This document shows, in pieces, positions 34,246 through 45,153 of a stretch of DNA of 64,000 bases. Source of the stretch: Paraburkholderia sp. CNPSo 3274 (lineage in GTDB: Bacteria > Pseudomonadota > Gammaproteobacteria > Burkholderiales > Burkholderiaceae); assembly GCF_024206475.1 (NCBI RefSeq), contig NZ_JAMBPR010000016.1, positions 62,001 to 126,000 on the forward strand. The letters are read 5' to 3'. The notes under the pieces were generated by a model. The model saw only the letters and a list, made by a program, of their open reading frames with translations. It did no database searches and was not told the origin of the DNA. Position 1 is the first letter of the stretch; every line of letters begins with the position of its first letter. The translations under genes were made by a program, and so were the position numbers.

Positions 34246-36561
34246 TTACTGCGGCAATACCGGACGCATCTCCGTCACGACCTTCAGCTTCGAGTCCGGC
34301 GCGCGGCCCTTGCGTGCGCGCTTGCCGATCTGCGGGGCCAGCACCGCGCCCGACATCAAGTCCTCGGCCGCCTTGCCGCCGCGGCCCGTGCCCACGAGCA
34401 CGACGCCCGCCGCGCTGATCGCGAGCGCCTGCACGAGCTTCTCATTGTCGTCGAGCTGCATGAGCGTGACGCCACGGCCGCCGCCCGAGAGCGTCTTCAT
34501 CTCGTCGAGGCTGAACACCAGCAGACGACCGCTCGTCGAAAGACACGCCACCTGCAGCGCGTCGGGCAGCATCGGCATCGGCGCGAGCGGCACGCAGCCC
34601 TCGTCGATCGTCATGAACGCCTTGCCTGCCTTCACGCGGCTCACCATGTCGCCGATCTTCGCGATGAAGCCGAAGCCGTTGCTCGACGCCAGCAGCAATT
34701 GCTGTTCCGCATTCGCCGAGAAGTAGTGCAGCAGATGCGTGCCCGCTTCGAGTTCGATGAGCGAAGTGACCGGCACACCGTCACCGCGGCCGCCAGGCAG
34801 ATTCGCACTCGAGACCGAATAGACGCGGCCGTTGCTGCCCCAGGCGATGAGCGTGTCGGGCGTGCGGCACTGGAACGCCGCATAGAGACCGTCGCCGGCC
34901 TTGAATGTGAAGCCTTGCGTATCGAGCCCGTGGCCCTTGAGCGCTCGCACCCAGCCCTTCTGCGACACGACGACCGTGACCGGCTCGTCCACCACGCGCG
35001 CTTCGAAGCTCGCGCGCTTTTCCTGCTGGATCAGCGTGCGGCGATCGTCGCCATACTGTTTCACGTCGGCTTCGATTTCCTTCACGATGAGCCGCTTCAT
35101 CGACGCATCGTTCGCGAGCAGCTCTTCGAGCTTCGCCTTCTCTTCGCGCAGTTCCGCGAGTTCCTTCTCGATCTTGATCTTCTCGAGCCGCGCCAACTGA
35201 CGCAGACGGATTTCAAGAATGTCCTCGGCCTGGCGCTCGGAAAGCCCGAACGCACTCATCAGCGCGCTTTTGGGCTCGTCCGACTCGCGGATGATGCGGA
35301 TCACCTCGTCGATATTGAGGAAGACGATCATCCGCCCTTCGAGGATATGGATGCGGTCGTCGACCTTGGTGAGGCGATGCTGCGTGCGGCGCGTGACCGT
35401 GGCGTAGCGAAAGCCGATCCACTCGCCCAGAATCTCGCTGATGCCCTTCTGGCGCGGACGCCCATCGGCGCCGATCATCACGAGATTCAGCGAAGCGTTC
35501 GATTCGAGGCTCGTGTTCGCGAGCAGCGAGTTGACGAACTCGGCCTGGTCGATGCGGCTCGTCTTGGGCTCGAAAACGAGGCGCACGGGTGCGTCCTTGC
35601 CCGACTCGTCGCGCACGGCATCGAGAAGCCCCAGCATGGTCTGCTTGCTCTGCAACTGCTCGGGCGTGAGCGTCTTCTTGCCGAGCTTGAGCTTCGGGTT
35701 CGTCAGTTCCTCGATCTCTTCGAGCACCTTCTGACCCGAGGTATTCGGCGGCAACTCGGTCACCACCAGTTGCCACTGACCGCGCGCGAGATCCTCGATC
35801 TTCCAGCGCGCGCGCACCTTGAGGCTGCCGCGGCCCGACTCATAAGCCGCCGCAATTTCCGCGTCGCTCGAAATGATCTGGCCGCCGCCCGGGAAATCGG
35901 GCCCCGGCAGCTTCTCCATGATCTCCGCATGCGAAAGCTTCGGGTTCCGAATCATCGCCACCGCTGCCGACGCGACTTCGCGCAGGTTATGCGAAGGAAT
36001 TTCGGTTGCGAGACCCACCGCGATACCCGACGCGCCGTTGAGCAGCAGCATGGGCAGGCGCGCGGGCAGCGTCTTCGGCTCCTGGAACGAGCCGTCGTAG
36101 TTCGGCATGAAATCGACGGTGCCCATGTCGATTTCGTCGAGCAAGAGCTTCGCGATGGGCGTCAGACGCGCTTCGGTGTAGCGCATGGCCGCCGCGCCGT
36201 CGCCGTCGCGCGAGCCGAAATTGCCCTGGCCGTCGATGAGCGGGTAGCGCATCGAGAAGTCCTGGGCGAGACGCACGAGCGCGTCGTAGGCCGACTGGTC
36301 GCCGTGCGGGTGGTACTTACCGAGTACGTCGCCCACCACGCGCGCCGACTTCACGGGCTTGGCGTTGTCGCCGAGACCCATTTCGTTCATCGCGAAGAGA
36401 ATGCGCCGCTGCACCGGCTTCTGGCCGTCGCAGACGTCGGGCAGCGCGCGGCCCTTCACCACGCTCACCGCGTAGTCGAGGTAGGCGCGTTCCGCGTAGT
36501 GGCCGAGCGTGAGCGTGTCGCCGTTCGGGGCGTCCGTCACTTCAGCAAAGAGATCGTCCAT
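34246..36561 (-). CDS. parC: DNA topoisomerase IV subunit A
   Basis: The 771-residue protein is full length for ParC. The N-terminal breakage-reunion domain has [16 protein letters not shown] (81-95) and the active-site tyrosine Y128 in [10 protein letters not shown]; the coiled-coil and C-terminal beta-pinwheel regions follow. At the position of E. coli ParC Ser80 this sequence has Gln89, and at Glu84 it has Asp93. Topoisomerase IV decatenates daughter chromosomes. It follows parE by 73 bases on the minus strand and is clearly in the same operon. Confidence 0.97.
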   Translation of the reverse strand: MDDLFAEVTDAPNGDTLTLGHYAERAYLDYAVSVVKGRALPDVCDGQKPVQRRILFAMNEMGLGDNAKPVKSARVVGDVLGKYHPHGDQSAYDALVRLAQDFSMRYPLIDGQGNFGSRDGDGAAAMRYTEARLTPIAKLLLDEIDMGTVDFMPNYDGSFQEPKTLPARLPMLLLNGASGIAVGLATEIPSHNLREVASAAVAMIRNPKLSHAEIMEKLPGPDFPGGGQIISSDAEIAAAYESGRGSLKVRARWKIEDLARGQWQLVVTELPPNTSGQKVLEEIEELTNPKLKLGKKTLTPEQLQSKQTMLGLLDAVRDESGKDAPVRLVFEPKTSRIDQAEFVNSLLANTSLESNASLNLVMIGADGRPRQKGISEILGEWIGFRYATVTRRTQHRLTKVDDRIHILEGRMIVFLNIDEVIRIIRESDEPKSALMSAFGLSERQAEDILEIRLRQLARLEKIKIEKELAELREEKAKLEELLANDASMKRLIVKEIEADVKQYGDDRRTLIQQEKRASFEARVVDEPVTVVVSQKGWVRALKGHGLDTQGFTFKAGDGLYAAFQCRTPDTLIAWGSNGRVYSVSSANLPGGRGDGVPVTSLIELEAGTHLLHYFSANAEQQLLLASSNGFGFIAKIGDMVSRVKAGKAFMTIDEGCVPLAPMPMLPDALQVACLSTSGRLLVFSLDEMKTLSGGGRGVTLMQLDDNEKLVQALAISAAGVVLVGTGRGGKAAEDLMSGAVLAPQIGKRARKGRAPDSKLKVVTEMRPVLPQ

Positions 36562-36633
36562 GTTTCAATCGTTCCGTAATCTTGTATGGGCGCGGGCGCG
36601 CAGTTGCGCTGCTCAGTTGCGCCGACTTTGCGC

Positions 36634-38625
<1,992 letters not shown>

Positions 38626-38806
38626 GGTGGTCCACAGGGGGTTGTCCGCGCGCTTGTCCACAGGTCCTGTGGACATCTGCGGGGAAAACGCGTTGAGCGT
38701 TCAAAAAAACCGATACGAAACAACGGGGTGAACCGGCTGCGCGCCGCGGTGGCAGATCCGCTCGCGGCGGCGCGGTCGTTCGCGCTGTTGTTCGAATTCG
38801 CGAGGT

Positions 38807-38834
38807 ATTGTACTGATTTGGGCTCGCACGGCAA
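38807..38834 (-). promoter_or_regulatory. Candidate parE-parC promoter
   Basis: On the minus strand TTGCCG (38834-38829) and TACAAT (38812-38807) are separated by 16 bases, a fair match to a housekeeping sigma-70-type promoter in a 5' region of the parEC operon. It lies after the uup terminator. No other promoter-like pair was better in the gap. Confidence 0.45.
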
Positions 38835-38888
38835 TTTGCACGGGGGATGGCTGGCCGAACGGACGAGTACGGTCCGCCCATCCGCCTT

Positions 38889-38918
38889 AAAAAAAAGCGG
38901 CCTTCATCAGGCCGCTTT
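38889..38918 (-). terminator. Intrinsic terminator after uup
   Basis: AAAGCGGCCT (38894-38903) pairs with AGGCCGCTTT (38909-38918) over a 5-base loop; the A-run on the plus strand (38889-38896) is a T-tract for the minus-strand uup transcript. Confidence 0.88.
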
Positions 38919-38926
38919 CTCTCGCA

Positions 38927-40855
38927 TCACTTGCGCTTGCTCTCCAACTCCTCCCACCGCTCCAGCGCAACGAGCAATTCCTCGTCGATCGCCGCATAGC
39001 GTTCAGTCAGGCGTGTGCCCTCCTGCGCGTCCTTCGCAAAGATCGACCCGTCCTCGATCTTCGCGCCGATCGTCTTCTGCTCCGTCTCCAGCGCCTCGAT
39101 GCGCCTGGGCAGTTCCTCGAGCTCGCGCTGCTCCTTGAACGAAAGCTTCACGCTACGCTGGGCATTGCGTCCGGCCGCGCTCTCCTTGGGCGCGGCCACC
39201 GCAGCAGCGGCTTCCTTCGGCGCGCGCGCCTCGGCAATCTCCTGCGCGCGGGCGCTCTGCGTCTGCCAGTCCGTGAAGCCGCCCACGTACTCGCGCCAGC
39301 GCCCTTCGCCCTCGGACGCGATCACCGAAGTCACCACGTTGTCGAGAAACGCGCGGTCGTGGGAGACGAGCAGCACGGTGCCGTCGTAGTCGGTGAGCAA
39401 CTCTTCGAGCAGTTCGAGCGTCGGGATGTCGAGGTCGTTGGTCGGTTCGTCGAGCACGAGCACGTTCGCGGGCCGCGCGAACAAACGCGCGAGCAGCAGG
39501 CGATTGCGCTCGCCGCCCGAAAGCGACTTCACGGGCGAGCGAGCCCGCTCGGGCGCGAACAGGAAGTCGCCGAGATAGCTCATCACGTGCTTCTTCGCGC
39601 CGTTGATCTCGACCCAGTCGCTGCCGGGGCTGATGGTATCGGAGAGGCTCTTTTCCATGTCGAGCTGCGCGCGCATCTGGTCGAAGTACGCGACCTGCAG
39701 GTTCGTGCCCACGCGCACCGTGCCTTCGTCGGGCTTCAACTCGCCGAGAATCAGCTTCAGCAGCGTGGTCTTGCCCGCACCGTTTGGACCGACGAAGCCG
39801 ATCTTGTCGCCGCGCATGACCGTCGACGAGAAGGTATCGACGATCGTGCGGCCGCCATAGCGCTTGGTCACGTCGGTAAGTTCGGCGACGATCTTGCCGG
39901 ACTTCTCGCCTTGCGCCACGTCGAGCTTCACGTTGCCCTGCACGTTGCGGCGCTCGGCGTGCTCGTTGCGCATCTGCACGAGGCGCGCGATGCGCCCGAC
40001 GCTGCGCGTGCGGCGCGCCTCCACGCCCTTGCGGATCCACACTTCTTCCTGCGCGAGCAGCTTGTCGAACTTCTCGCTCTCCACGCGCTCGACTTCGAGC
40101 TGCTGCGCCTTGCGCTCCTGGTACTGCGAGAAGTTGCCCGGATACGAAAGCAGCTTGCCGCGATCGAGTTCGACGATGCGCGTGGCCACGCGGTCGAGAA
40201 ACGCGCGGTCGTGGGTGATGAAAAGCAGGCTCGAACGCTGCGTCACGAGCAGTTCCTCGAGCCAGCGGATGCCGTCGAAGTCGAGGTGGTTGGTCGGTTC
40301 GTCGAGCAGCAGGATATCGGGCTGCACGACGAGCGCGCGCGCGAGCGCCACGCGCTTTTGCATACCGCCCGAGAGCGAGCCCACGCGGGCGTCGCCGTCG
40401 AGGCCGATCTGCGCGAGCGTCGTGGCCACGCGCGTGCGCCAGCTCCAGGCGTCGGCGTGATCGAGCGACGACTGCAGCGTGTTCATGCGTGCGAGCAGCG
40501 CGTCGTGTTCCGCGCCTTCGGGCGTGTCCGCGAGCTTGTGCGCGACCGTGTCGTATTCGTCGAGCAGTGCGCGCACGTCGGCGAGGCCCGAGGCGACGGT
40601 ATCGAACACCGTGGCCTCGGCGTCGAAGTCGGGCTCCTGCGGCACGTAGACGGTCGAAAGCGTCTGCTGGCGTGTGACGAGGCCGTCGTCGGGCTTCGCG
40701 AGATCGGCGACGATCGTGAGCAGCGACGACTTGCCCGCGCCGTTGCGGCCAATCAGCCCAACGCGCTCGCCGGCTTCAAGCGAAAAGTCCGCGTGGTCGA
40801 GCAGCGCGACGTGGCCGAACGCCAGTTGCGCGTCTGTGATGGTGTAAAGCGACAT
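38927..40855 (-). CDS. uup: ABC-F family ATPase, Uup-like
   Basis: The 642-residue protein carries two ABC cassettes and no membrane domain. Walker A motifs GRNGAGKSS and GPNGAGKTT, signatures LSGGMQKR and LSGGERNR, and Walker B lines ILLLDEPTNHLD and VLVLDEPTNDLD are intact. A Lys/Glu-rich coiled-coil tail (about 570-642) is typical of Uup. ABC-F proteins act on ribosomes, and Uup also affects DNA branch processing and transposon excision. It has its own terminator and a divergent rubredoxin gene upstream, with a 14-bp repeat array between. Confidence 0.93.
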   Translation of the reverse strand: MSLYTITDAQLAFGHVALLDHADFSLEAGERVGLIGRNGAGKSSLLTIVADLAKPDDGLVTRQQTLSTVYVPQEPDFDAEATVFDTVASGLADVRALLDEYDTVAHKLADTPEGAEHDALLARMNTLQSSLDHADAWSWRTRVATTLAQIGLDGDARVGSLSGGMQKRVALARALVVQPDILLLDEPTNHLDFDGIRWLEELLVTQRSSLLFITHDRAFLDRVATRIVELDRGKLLSYPGNFSQYQERKAQQLEVERVESEKFDKLLAQEEVWIRKGVEARRTRSVGRIARLVQMRNEHAERRNVQGNVKLDVAQGEKSGKIVAELTDVTKRYGGRTIVDTFSSTVMRGDKIGFVGPNGAGKTTLLKLILGELKPDEGTVRVGTNLQVAYFDQMRAQLDMEKSLSDTISPGSDWVEINGAKKHVMSYLGDFLFAPERARSPVKSLSGGERNRLLLARLFARPANVLVLDEPTNDLDIPTLELLEELLTDYDGTVLLVSHDRAFLDNVVTSVIASEGEGRWREYVGGFTDWQTQSARAQEIAEARAPKEAAAAVAAPKESAAGRNAQRSVKLSFKEQRELEELPRRIEALETEQKTIGAKIEDGSIFAKDAQEGTRLTERYAAIDEELLVALERWEELESKRK

Positions 40856-40901
40856 GGATGGAATGCGATGCGTGCGGTGGACCTGAAGGGGCCATTGTAC
40901 C

Positions 40902-41004
40902 GGGCCGCGTAGGTCGGGCCGCGTAGGTCGGGCCGCGTAGGTCGGGCCGCGTAGGCCGGGCCGCGTAGGTCGGGCCGCGTAGGTCGGACCGCGTAGGTCG
41001 GGCC
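40902..41004. repeat. Tandem array of a 14-bp repeat, about 7.4 copies
   Basis: The unit GGGCCGCGTAGGTC is repeated head to tail seven times (40902-40999) plus GGGCC. Copies 1-3, 5 and 6 are identical; copy 4 ends GGCC and copy 7 starts GGACC. It sits in the divergent region of uup and rubredoxin, 46 bases upstream of the uup start. A second array of close relatives lies at 41639-41680. There are no spacers, so it is not CRISPR. Confidence 0.95.
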
Positions 41005-41144
41005 TCTGCGTTTAGCGCCCCTTTAGCGCAGCGGCGCGCGAGCCGTTTTCCGGTAACATCGCGGGTCGCCCGCGCAGGCCCGCCTCGTACATAAAGGGCC
41101 GCATGACGGGCCGCGCATCGAATCGACTAGACGAAGGACACGCT

Positions 41145-41327
41145 GTGAGTGAAGTAATCGAGTACAAGAGCTGGGTCTGCCTGATCTGCGGCTGGATCTA
41201 CAACGAGGAAGAAGGTTTGCCCGACGAAGGCATTGCCGCCGGCACGCGCTTTGCCGAGATTCCCGACGACTGGCGCTGCCCGCTGTGCGACGTGGGCAAG
41301 GCGGAATTCGCCGTCGTCGAGTTCTGA
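41145..41327 (+). CDS. Rubredoxin
   Basis: From the GTG at 41145, with AAGGA at 41134-41138, the product is 60 residues. It has the two Cys pairs that bind one iron, CLICG near the start and CPLCD near residue 48, with the DDWRCPLC segment typical of the family. Rubredoxins are small cytoplasmic one-electron carriers, often for oxygen or peroxide reduction or alkane oxidation; no partner is adjacent. The frame is open from 41103, but GTG with this spacing is the best start. The promoter region contains the 14-bp repeat array. Confidence 0.95.
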   Translation: MSEVIEYKSWVCLICGWIYNEEEGLPDEGIAAGTRFAEIPDDWRCPLCDVGKAEFAVVEF

Positions 41328-41548
41328 TTGCGACGACTCGCGGGCAAGCGATAAAACGTCGTGCTATCGACGCAACGCCGGAGCTGAAGGGGCGTCATTT
41401 TCGCGCCCGAACACGTTTGCTATACTCTTGGCCCTGTGCCGCGAAATAGCTCGGACCCGCAAGGGCGAACCGCTTCGCGCGCCGCTCCGCGCCATGACGG
41501 GTCACTTGGGAAACATGGCGATCGAACGGAGCCATGCTCGACCTCGCG

Positions 41549-41623
41549 CTCCCTGTAGTTCAATGGATAGAACAAGTGCCTCCTAAGCGCTAGATGCAGG
41601 TTCGATTCCTGCCAGGGGGACCA
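41549..41623 (+). tRNA. tRNA-Arg (anticodon CCT)
   Basis: The 75-base sequence folds as a standard cloverleaf: acceptor stem CTCCCTG with CAGGGGG (one T-G wobble), D stem GTTC/GAAC, anticodon stem AGTGC/GCGCT with loop CTCCTAA, variable AGAT, T stem GCAGG/CCTGC with loop TTCGATT, discriminator A, and an encoded CCA (41621-41623). The anticodon CCT reads AGG arginine codons. Two arrays of the 14-bp repeat flank the rubredoxin/tRNA segment. No integrase or tRNA 3'-end copy is visible in the window. Confidence 0.96.
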
Positions 41624-41638
41624 GCGCTCGGCCACGCC

Positions 41639-41680
41639 GAGCCGCGGAGGTCGGGCCGCGAAGGCCGGGCCGCGAAAGCC
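41639..41680. repeat. Short second array of 14-bp repeat relatives
   Basis: Three consecutive 14-bp units lie just past the tRNA: GAGCCGCGGAGGTC (41639-41652), GGGCCGCGAAGGCC (41653-41666) and GGGCCGCGAAAGCC (41667-41680). They match the GGGCCGCGTAGGTC unit of the array at 40902 with two to four differences each and stay in 14-base phase. Confidence 0.85.
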
Positions 41681-41752
41681 GCAACCGGTTCGCAGGTCCC
41701 GTCCCGTCTCTTTCTCGCACTCGCGCCCCCCTCTTTCCCGAGCAGATTTTCT

Positions 41753-42025
41753 ATGGACATCAACAAGCAAGTCGCCGCCCTTACCGCCTCCGAACTGCAG
41801 ACGGCAGGAGCCAGCCAGGCCACCGCCATCGCCGTCAGCGTGCTGCTGCGCCACCTCAATTCGCCCGAACTCGCCCGCCAACTGGGTGCGGCGTTCGAGA
41901 ACCACCAGGCCGTGATGCTGCAAACGCCCTGGCCCGAGCAGATGCTGAACTCGTTCGAAGCGACGCGGCGTTTCTTCGAAGGCGCGGCCCAGGTGCAAGG
42001 CGCGACGCCGCCGGTTGCCGAATAA
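41753..42025 (+). CDS. Conserved hypothetical protein
   Basis: From the ATG at 41753 the product is 90 residues: MDINKQVAALTASELQTAGA, then Ala-rich helical sequence with SVLLRHLNSPELARQLGAAF and a second helix. No signal peptide, membrane helix or known motif. I do not recognise the family; it has the look of a small cytoplasmic helical protein. It lies between the tRNA/repeat region and another short unknown gene, on the same strand. Codon usage looks like neighbouring genes. Confidence 0.6.
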   Translation: MDINKQVAALTASELQTAGASQATAIAVSVLLRHLNSPELARQLGAAFENHQAVMLQTPWPEQMLNSFEATRRFFEGAAQVQGATPPVAE

Positions 42026-42098
42026 ATCGCATCGGACGGGCTAGTTAGGGGTAAGTACTGAGTCAACTCCCCCTAAAGAAGGGAAAAATAGTGCCGTA

Positions 42099-42407
42099 AT
42101 GGCCTTCATGGACACCACGCGTCCCCTCCCCGCCGGCCATATGATGTCGACCCTCATCGACCAGGACATCGCGCACATTCGTCGCGTGATGCCCCTGTCG
42201 CTCGCCGGCGACTTCGGCGGTCCGATTCTCCCCGCGAACTACTGGCGCCAGCGGCTGCACCGCCTGCTCGACACCGGTCACGTGAACAAGGGCCAGTTGT
42301 GTGAAATCGACAGCCTGCTGCTCATCCTCGATCTGCACGAACTGAACGTCGCCTCGGCCTCCGCGGCCCTCGCGAAGCAGGCGAACGCCGGCCCGCAACA
42401 CTCCTGA
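42099..42407 (+). CDS. Conserved hypothetical protein
   Basis: The 102-residue protein runs from MAFMDTTRPLPAGHMMST to NAGPQHS, with helical stretches around DQDIAHIRRVMPLSLAG and NYWRQRLHRLLDTGH. An alternative start at the second ATG (42108) cannot be excluded. No known domain recognised; no signal peptide or membrane segment. It lies between the preceding small gene (73 bases away) and the dcm gene (136 bases). Confidence 0.55.
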   Translation: MAFMDTTRPLPAGHMMSTLIDQDIAHIRRVMPLSLAGDFGGPILPANYWRQRLHRLLDTGHVNKGQLCEIDSLLLILDLHELNVASASAALAKQANAGPQHS

Positions 42408-42543
42408 CTTCTCCTTGAATTCGACGCTCGCACGTGCAGGCATTCGCCGGCGGCGCTCGTCTACGCACGCCCATCGGGAATTCCTGGTGCCGCGGGTCGA
42501 CCATCGGTCATAATGTCCGCAAAAATACCCTAACGAGGACTCC

Positions 42544-43893
42544 GTGCTCACGGCCGAACCGAGAGACCTGCTCCAGCAGGCACGCAAGCGTTTCACGCAA
42601 CAGCAGATCGCCACACACGTCGGCCGCGACGTGAAGACCGTGCGACGTTGGGAAAAGGGCGAAACGCCCTGCCCCGCGATGCTCGAAGCCGCACTGCGCG
42701 AGCTGCTGCAAGGCGGCACTCACGCCAATGGCGCAGCGGCGCGCTTTCGCTTCATCGACCTGTTCGCCGGCATTGGCGGCATCCGCAAGGGTTTCGAGGC
42801 ACACGGCGGCGAGTGCGTCTTCACGAGCGAATGGAATCCGTTCTCGCGCAAGACCTATCTGGAAAACTACGGCGAGGATCATCCGTTCATCGGCGACATT
42901 ACGGCCGTGGACGCCGCCGACGTACCCGATCACGACGTCCTGCTCGCGGGCTTTCCGTGCCAGCCGTTCTCGATCGCGGGCGTGAGCAAGAAAAACGCGC
43001 TCGGCCGTCCGCACGGCTTTGCCTGCACCACGCAGGGCACGCTGTTCTTCGACGTCGCGCGCATCATCGCCGAGAAGCGGCCCGCTGCGTTTTTGCTCGA
43101 GAACGTGAAGAACCTGGTCTCGCACGACCGTGGCCGCACCTTCGACGTGATCCTCCAGGTGCTGCGCGACGAGCTTGGCTATGACGTGCACTATCGCGTG
43201 ATCGACGGACGCCATTTCACGCCGCAGCATCGCGAACGCATCATCATCGTCGGTTTTCGCGAGCCGGCGGCGTTCTCATGGGACGCGCTCGCGCTGCCGC
43301 AAGAAGGCCCGCGGCTCGCCTCGATACTGCACCGCACCGACGGCTGCGAGCCGCTGCTGCCCTGGGACGGCGAGCGCTTCTTCGATCACGGCGAGCGCCG
43401 CGTGCAGCCGAAGTACACGCTCACGCCGGGGCTCTGGGCCTATCTGCAGCAATACGCCGAGAAGCACCGCGCGGCCGGCAACGGCTTCGGCTACGGCCTC
43501 GCGTTTCCCGACAGCGTCACGCGCACGCTTTCTGCGCGCTATCACAAGGACGGCTCGGAGATCCTCGTCTATCAAGGCGAAGGATTGCGCCCGCGCCGCC
43601 TCACGCCGCGCGAGTGCGCGCGGCTGATGGGCCTGCCCGACACCTTCCGCATTCCGGTGAGCGACACCCAGGCGTACCGTCAGTTCGGCAATAGCGTGGT
43701 GATGCCGGTGATGCGCGAAGTCGCGCGCACGATGATGCCGCATCTCGATGCGCTGCTGGCCACGCAGCACGAAGCACTCCCTGCGGATGCGACGACGGTT
43801 CCCGCCGTTGCGCACACAACGCGCACCGCGCGCACGGTCCGCACATCGCGCACCACGCGCAACGCGGCCCCGGCCACGGCGGGAGGCCGCTGA
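42544..43893 (+). CDS. dcm: DNA (cytosine-5-)-methyltransferase, Dcm-like
   Basis: From the GTG at 42544 the product is 449 residues. Residues 8-45 form a helix-turn-helix (RFTQQQIATHVGRDVKTVRRWEKGE), as in Dcm/EcoRII-type enzymes. The methyltransferase core has FIDLFAGIGGIRKGF (motif I), GFPCQPFS with catalytic Cys139 (motif IV), ENVKN (motif VI) and PQHRERI (motif VIII), then QFGNSVVMPV (motif X). The resemblance to Dcm suggests CCWGG as target, not proven. The last 35 residues are a Thr/Arg-rich repetitive tail. The vsr gene follows 40 bases later. No restriction endonuclease is seen. Confidence 0.93.
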   Translation: MLTAEPRDLLQQARKRFTQQQIATHVGRDVKTVRRWEKGETPCPAMLEAALRELLQGGTHANGAAARFRFIDLFAGIGGIRKGFEAHGGECVFTSEWNPFSRKTYLENYGEDHPFIGDITAVDAADVPDHDVLLAGFPCQPFSIAGVSKKNALGRPHGFACTTQGTLFFDVARIIAEKRPAAFLLENVKNLVSHDRGRTFDVILQVLRDELGYDVHYRVIDGRHFTPQHRERIIIVGFREPAAFSWDALALPQEGPRLASILHRTDGCEPLLPWDGERFFDHGERRVQPKYTLTPGLWAYLQQYAEKHRAAGNGFGYGLAFPDSVTRTLSARYHKDGSEILVYQGEGLRPRRLTPRECARLMGLPDTFRIPVSDTQAYRQFGNSVVMPVMREVARTMMPHLDALLATQHEALPADATTVPAVAHTTRTARTVRTSRTTRNAAPATAGGR

Positions 43894-43933
43894 CCCGCGC
43901 GCGCCGCGGCCAACCGAAGCGAGGCGACAGACG

Positions 43934-44383
43934 ATGGTGGACGTCGTCGATACCGCGACGCGCAGCCGGATGATGTCCGGCATACGCGCTCGCAACACGA
44001 AGCCCGAAAAGCTGATCCGCAGTCTGCTGCATCGGCGCGGCTTTCGCTTTCGCCTGAACGTGCGCGAGCTGCCCGGCCGGCCCGACATCGTGCTGCCGCG
44101 CCGGCGCGCCGTGGTGTTCGTCCACGGCTGCTTCTGGCACGGCCATAACTGCGCGCTCTTCAAGTGGCCGCAAACGCGCCCCGAGTTCTGGCGCGAGAAG
44201 ATCGCGCGCAACCGTCTGAACGACGCCAAAGCACTCGCCGCGCTCGCAGCCCAGGGCTGGCGCGTGGCGGTGGTCTGGGAATGCGCGTTGCGTGGCGCGC
44301 AGCACGATCCGCAGGCGGTCGTCGAGCGCCTTGCCGCGTGGCTCGAAGACGAGTCGTCGGCCTGGTTCGAGGCGCGCTCGTAA
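43934..44383 (+). CDS. vsr: Very short patch repair endonuclease
   Basis: From the ATG at 43934 the product is 149 residues. The catalytic Asp51 in GRPDIV and His64/His69 in VHGCFWHGH fall at the same numbers as in E. coli Vsr; further structural residues are the cysteines of GCFWHGHNC and the WECAL segment, which in Vsr ligate zinc. Vsr nicks 5' of the T in T:G mismatches left when methylated CCWGG cytosine deaminates, so the pairing with dcm makes functional sense. It follows dcm with 40 bases between, probably co-transcribed. Confidence 0.95.
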   Translation: MVDVVDTATRSRMMSGIRARNTKPEKLIRSLLHRRGFRFRLNVRELPGRPDIVLPRRRAVVFVHGCFWHGHNCALFKWPQTRPEFWREKIARNRLNDAKALAALAAQGWRVAVVWECALRGAQHDPQAVVERLAAWLEDESSAWFEARS

Positions 44384-44568
44384 CCTGCCCTCGCCAAACG
44401 CCGCAAGAAGCGCGGCGTCCAGCGATGTGCCGCGCATCTCATGCTGCGAAGCTGGCCCTGCTTGAGCAGCCCGCAGTGATAAACTCAATCGAGCGGCTGC
44501 GCACCCACCTTCACGCGTCACACGTGCTGGCGCAACCGCCCCACGATCCCAAGCGAAGGAGACACCCG

Positions 44569-45072
44569 ATGGCTGATTTCCGACTTTGGTCCGATGACTT
44601 TCCCAGCAACGGTTTCATGCCGAAGGCGCAGGAGTTCGACGACCGGGCCTTCGGTGTCGACGGCGACAACGTCTCGCCCGCGCTGCAGTGGGACGAGCCG
44701 CCCGCCGACACGCAAAGCTTCGCGCTCACCGTCTACGATCCGGACGCGCCCACGGGCAGCGGCTTCTGGCACTGGGTCGTGGTGAACATTCCGCCCGACG
44801 TGCGCTCGCTCGCCCGCAACGCTGGCAAGGCCGACGGCAGCCTGCTCCCGCAAGGCGCCGTGCAGGTGCGCAACGACTATGGCACGGTCGGCTTCGGCGG
44901 CGCGGCGCCCCCGCGCGGCGACAAACCCCATCGCTACATCTACCGCGTGCATGCGCTCAAGGCGGCGCAACTGCCCGTCACGCCGGAAACGACGAACGCG
45001 GTGGCGCGCTTCATGACGCATCTGAACGAGGTGGATTCGACCACTTACGTCGGGCTCTATGAACTGAAATAA
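44569..45072 (+). CDS. YbhB/YbcL family (PEBP-like) protein
   Basis: From the ATG at 44569, with AAGGAGA before it, the product is 167 residues. It has the PEBP/Raf-kinase-inhibitor-like pocket: SPALQWDEPPADTQSFALTVYDPDAPTGSGFWHW, written here in parts, with the DPDAPTG and FWHW motifs, and HRYIYRVHAL later. No signal peptide is visible, unlike YbcL. The bacterial function is not defined; ligand-binding pocket residues are intact. It stands alone, 185 bases after vsr. Confidence 0.9.
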   Translation: MADFRLWSDDFPSNGFMPKAQEFDDRAFGVDGDNVSPALQWDEPPADTQSFALTVYDPDAPTGSGFWHWVVVNIPPDVRSLARNAGKADGSLLPQGAVQVRNDYGTVGFGGAAPPRGDKPHRYIYRVHALKAAQLPVTPETTNAVARFMTHLNEVDSTTYVGLYELK

Positions 45073-45153
45073 GCCGCCAGAGAACGCCAGATAACACCAG
45101 AAAACAAGGTCCAGCCGGCGGCGCGCGCCCATCGCGCGCCGCCTCTCCCGTCG

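Larger units (their letters stand above)
38626..38926. other. Intergenic region between uup and parE
   Basis: About 300 bases on the minus-strand path from uup to parE. It contains the uup terminator (38889-38918) and the candidate parE promoter (38807-38834), with a leader of about 180 bases before the parE ATG in which I see no further structure. Confidence 0.5.

Noticed and set aside
40902..41004. CRISPR array
   Set aside because: The 14-bp units are directly adjacent with no spacers, and no cas1/cas2/effector genes are adjacent; it is an ordinary tandem repeat.
41549..44383. Genomic island inserted at tRNA-Arg
   Set aside because: No integrase, no copy of the tRNA 3' end, and composition similar to neighbours. 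The dcm-vsr pair could still be acquired, but the window gives no direct sign.
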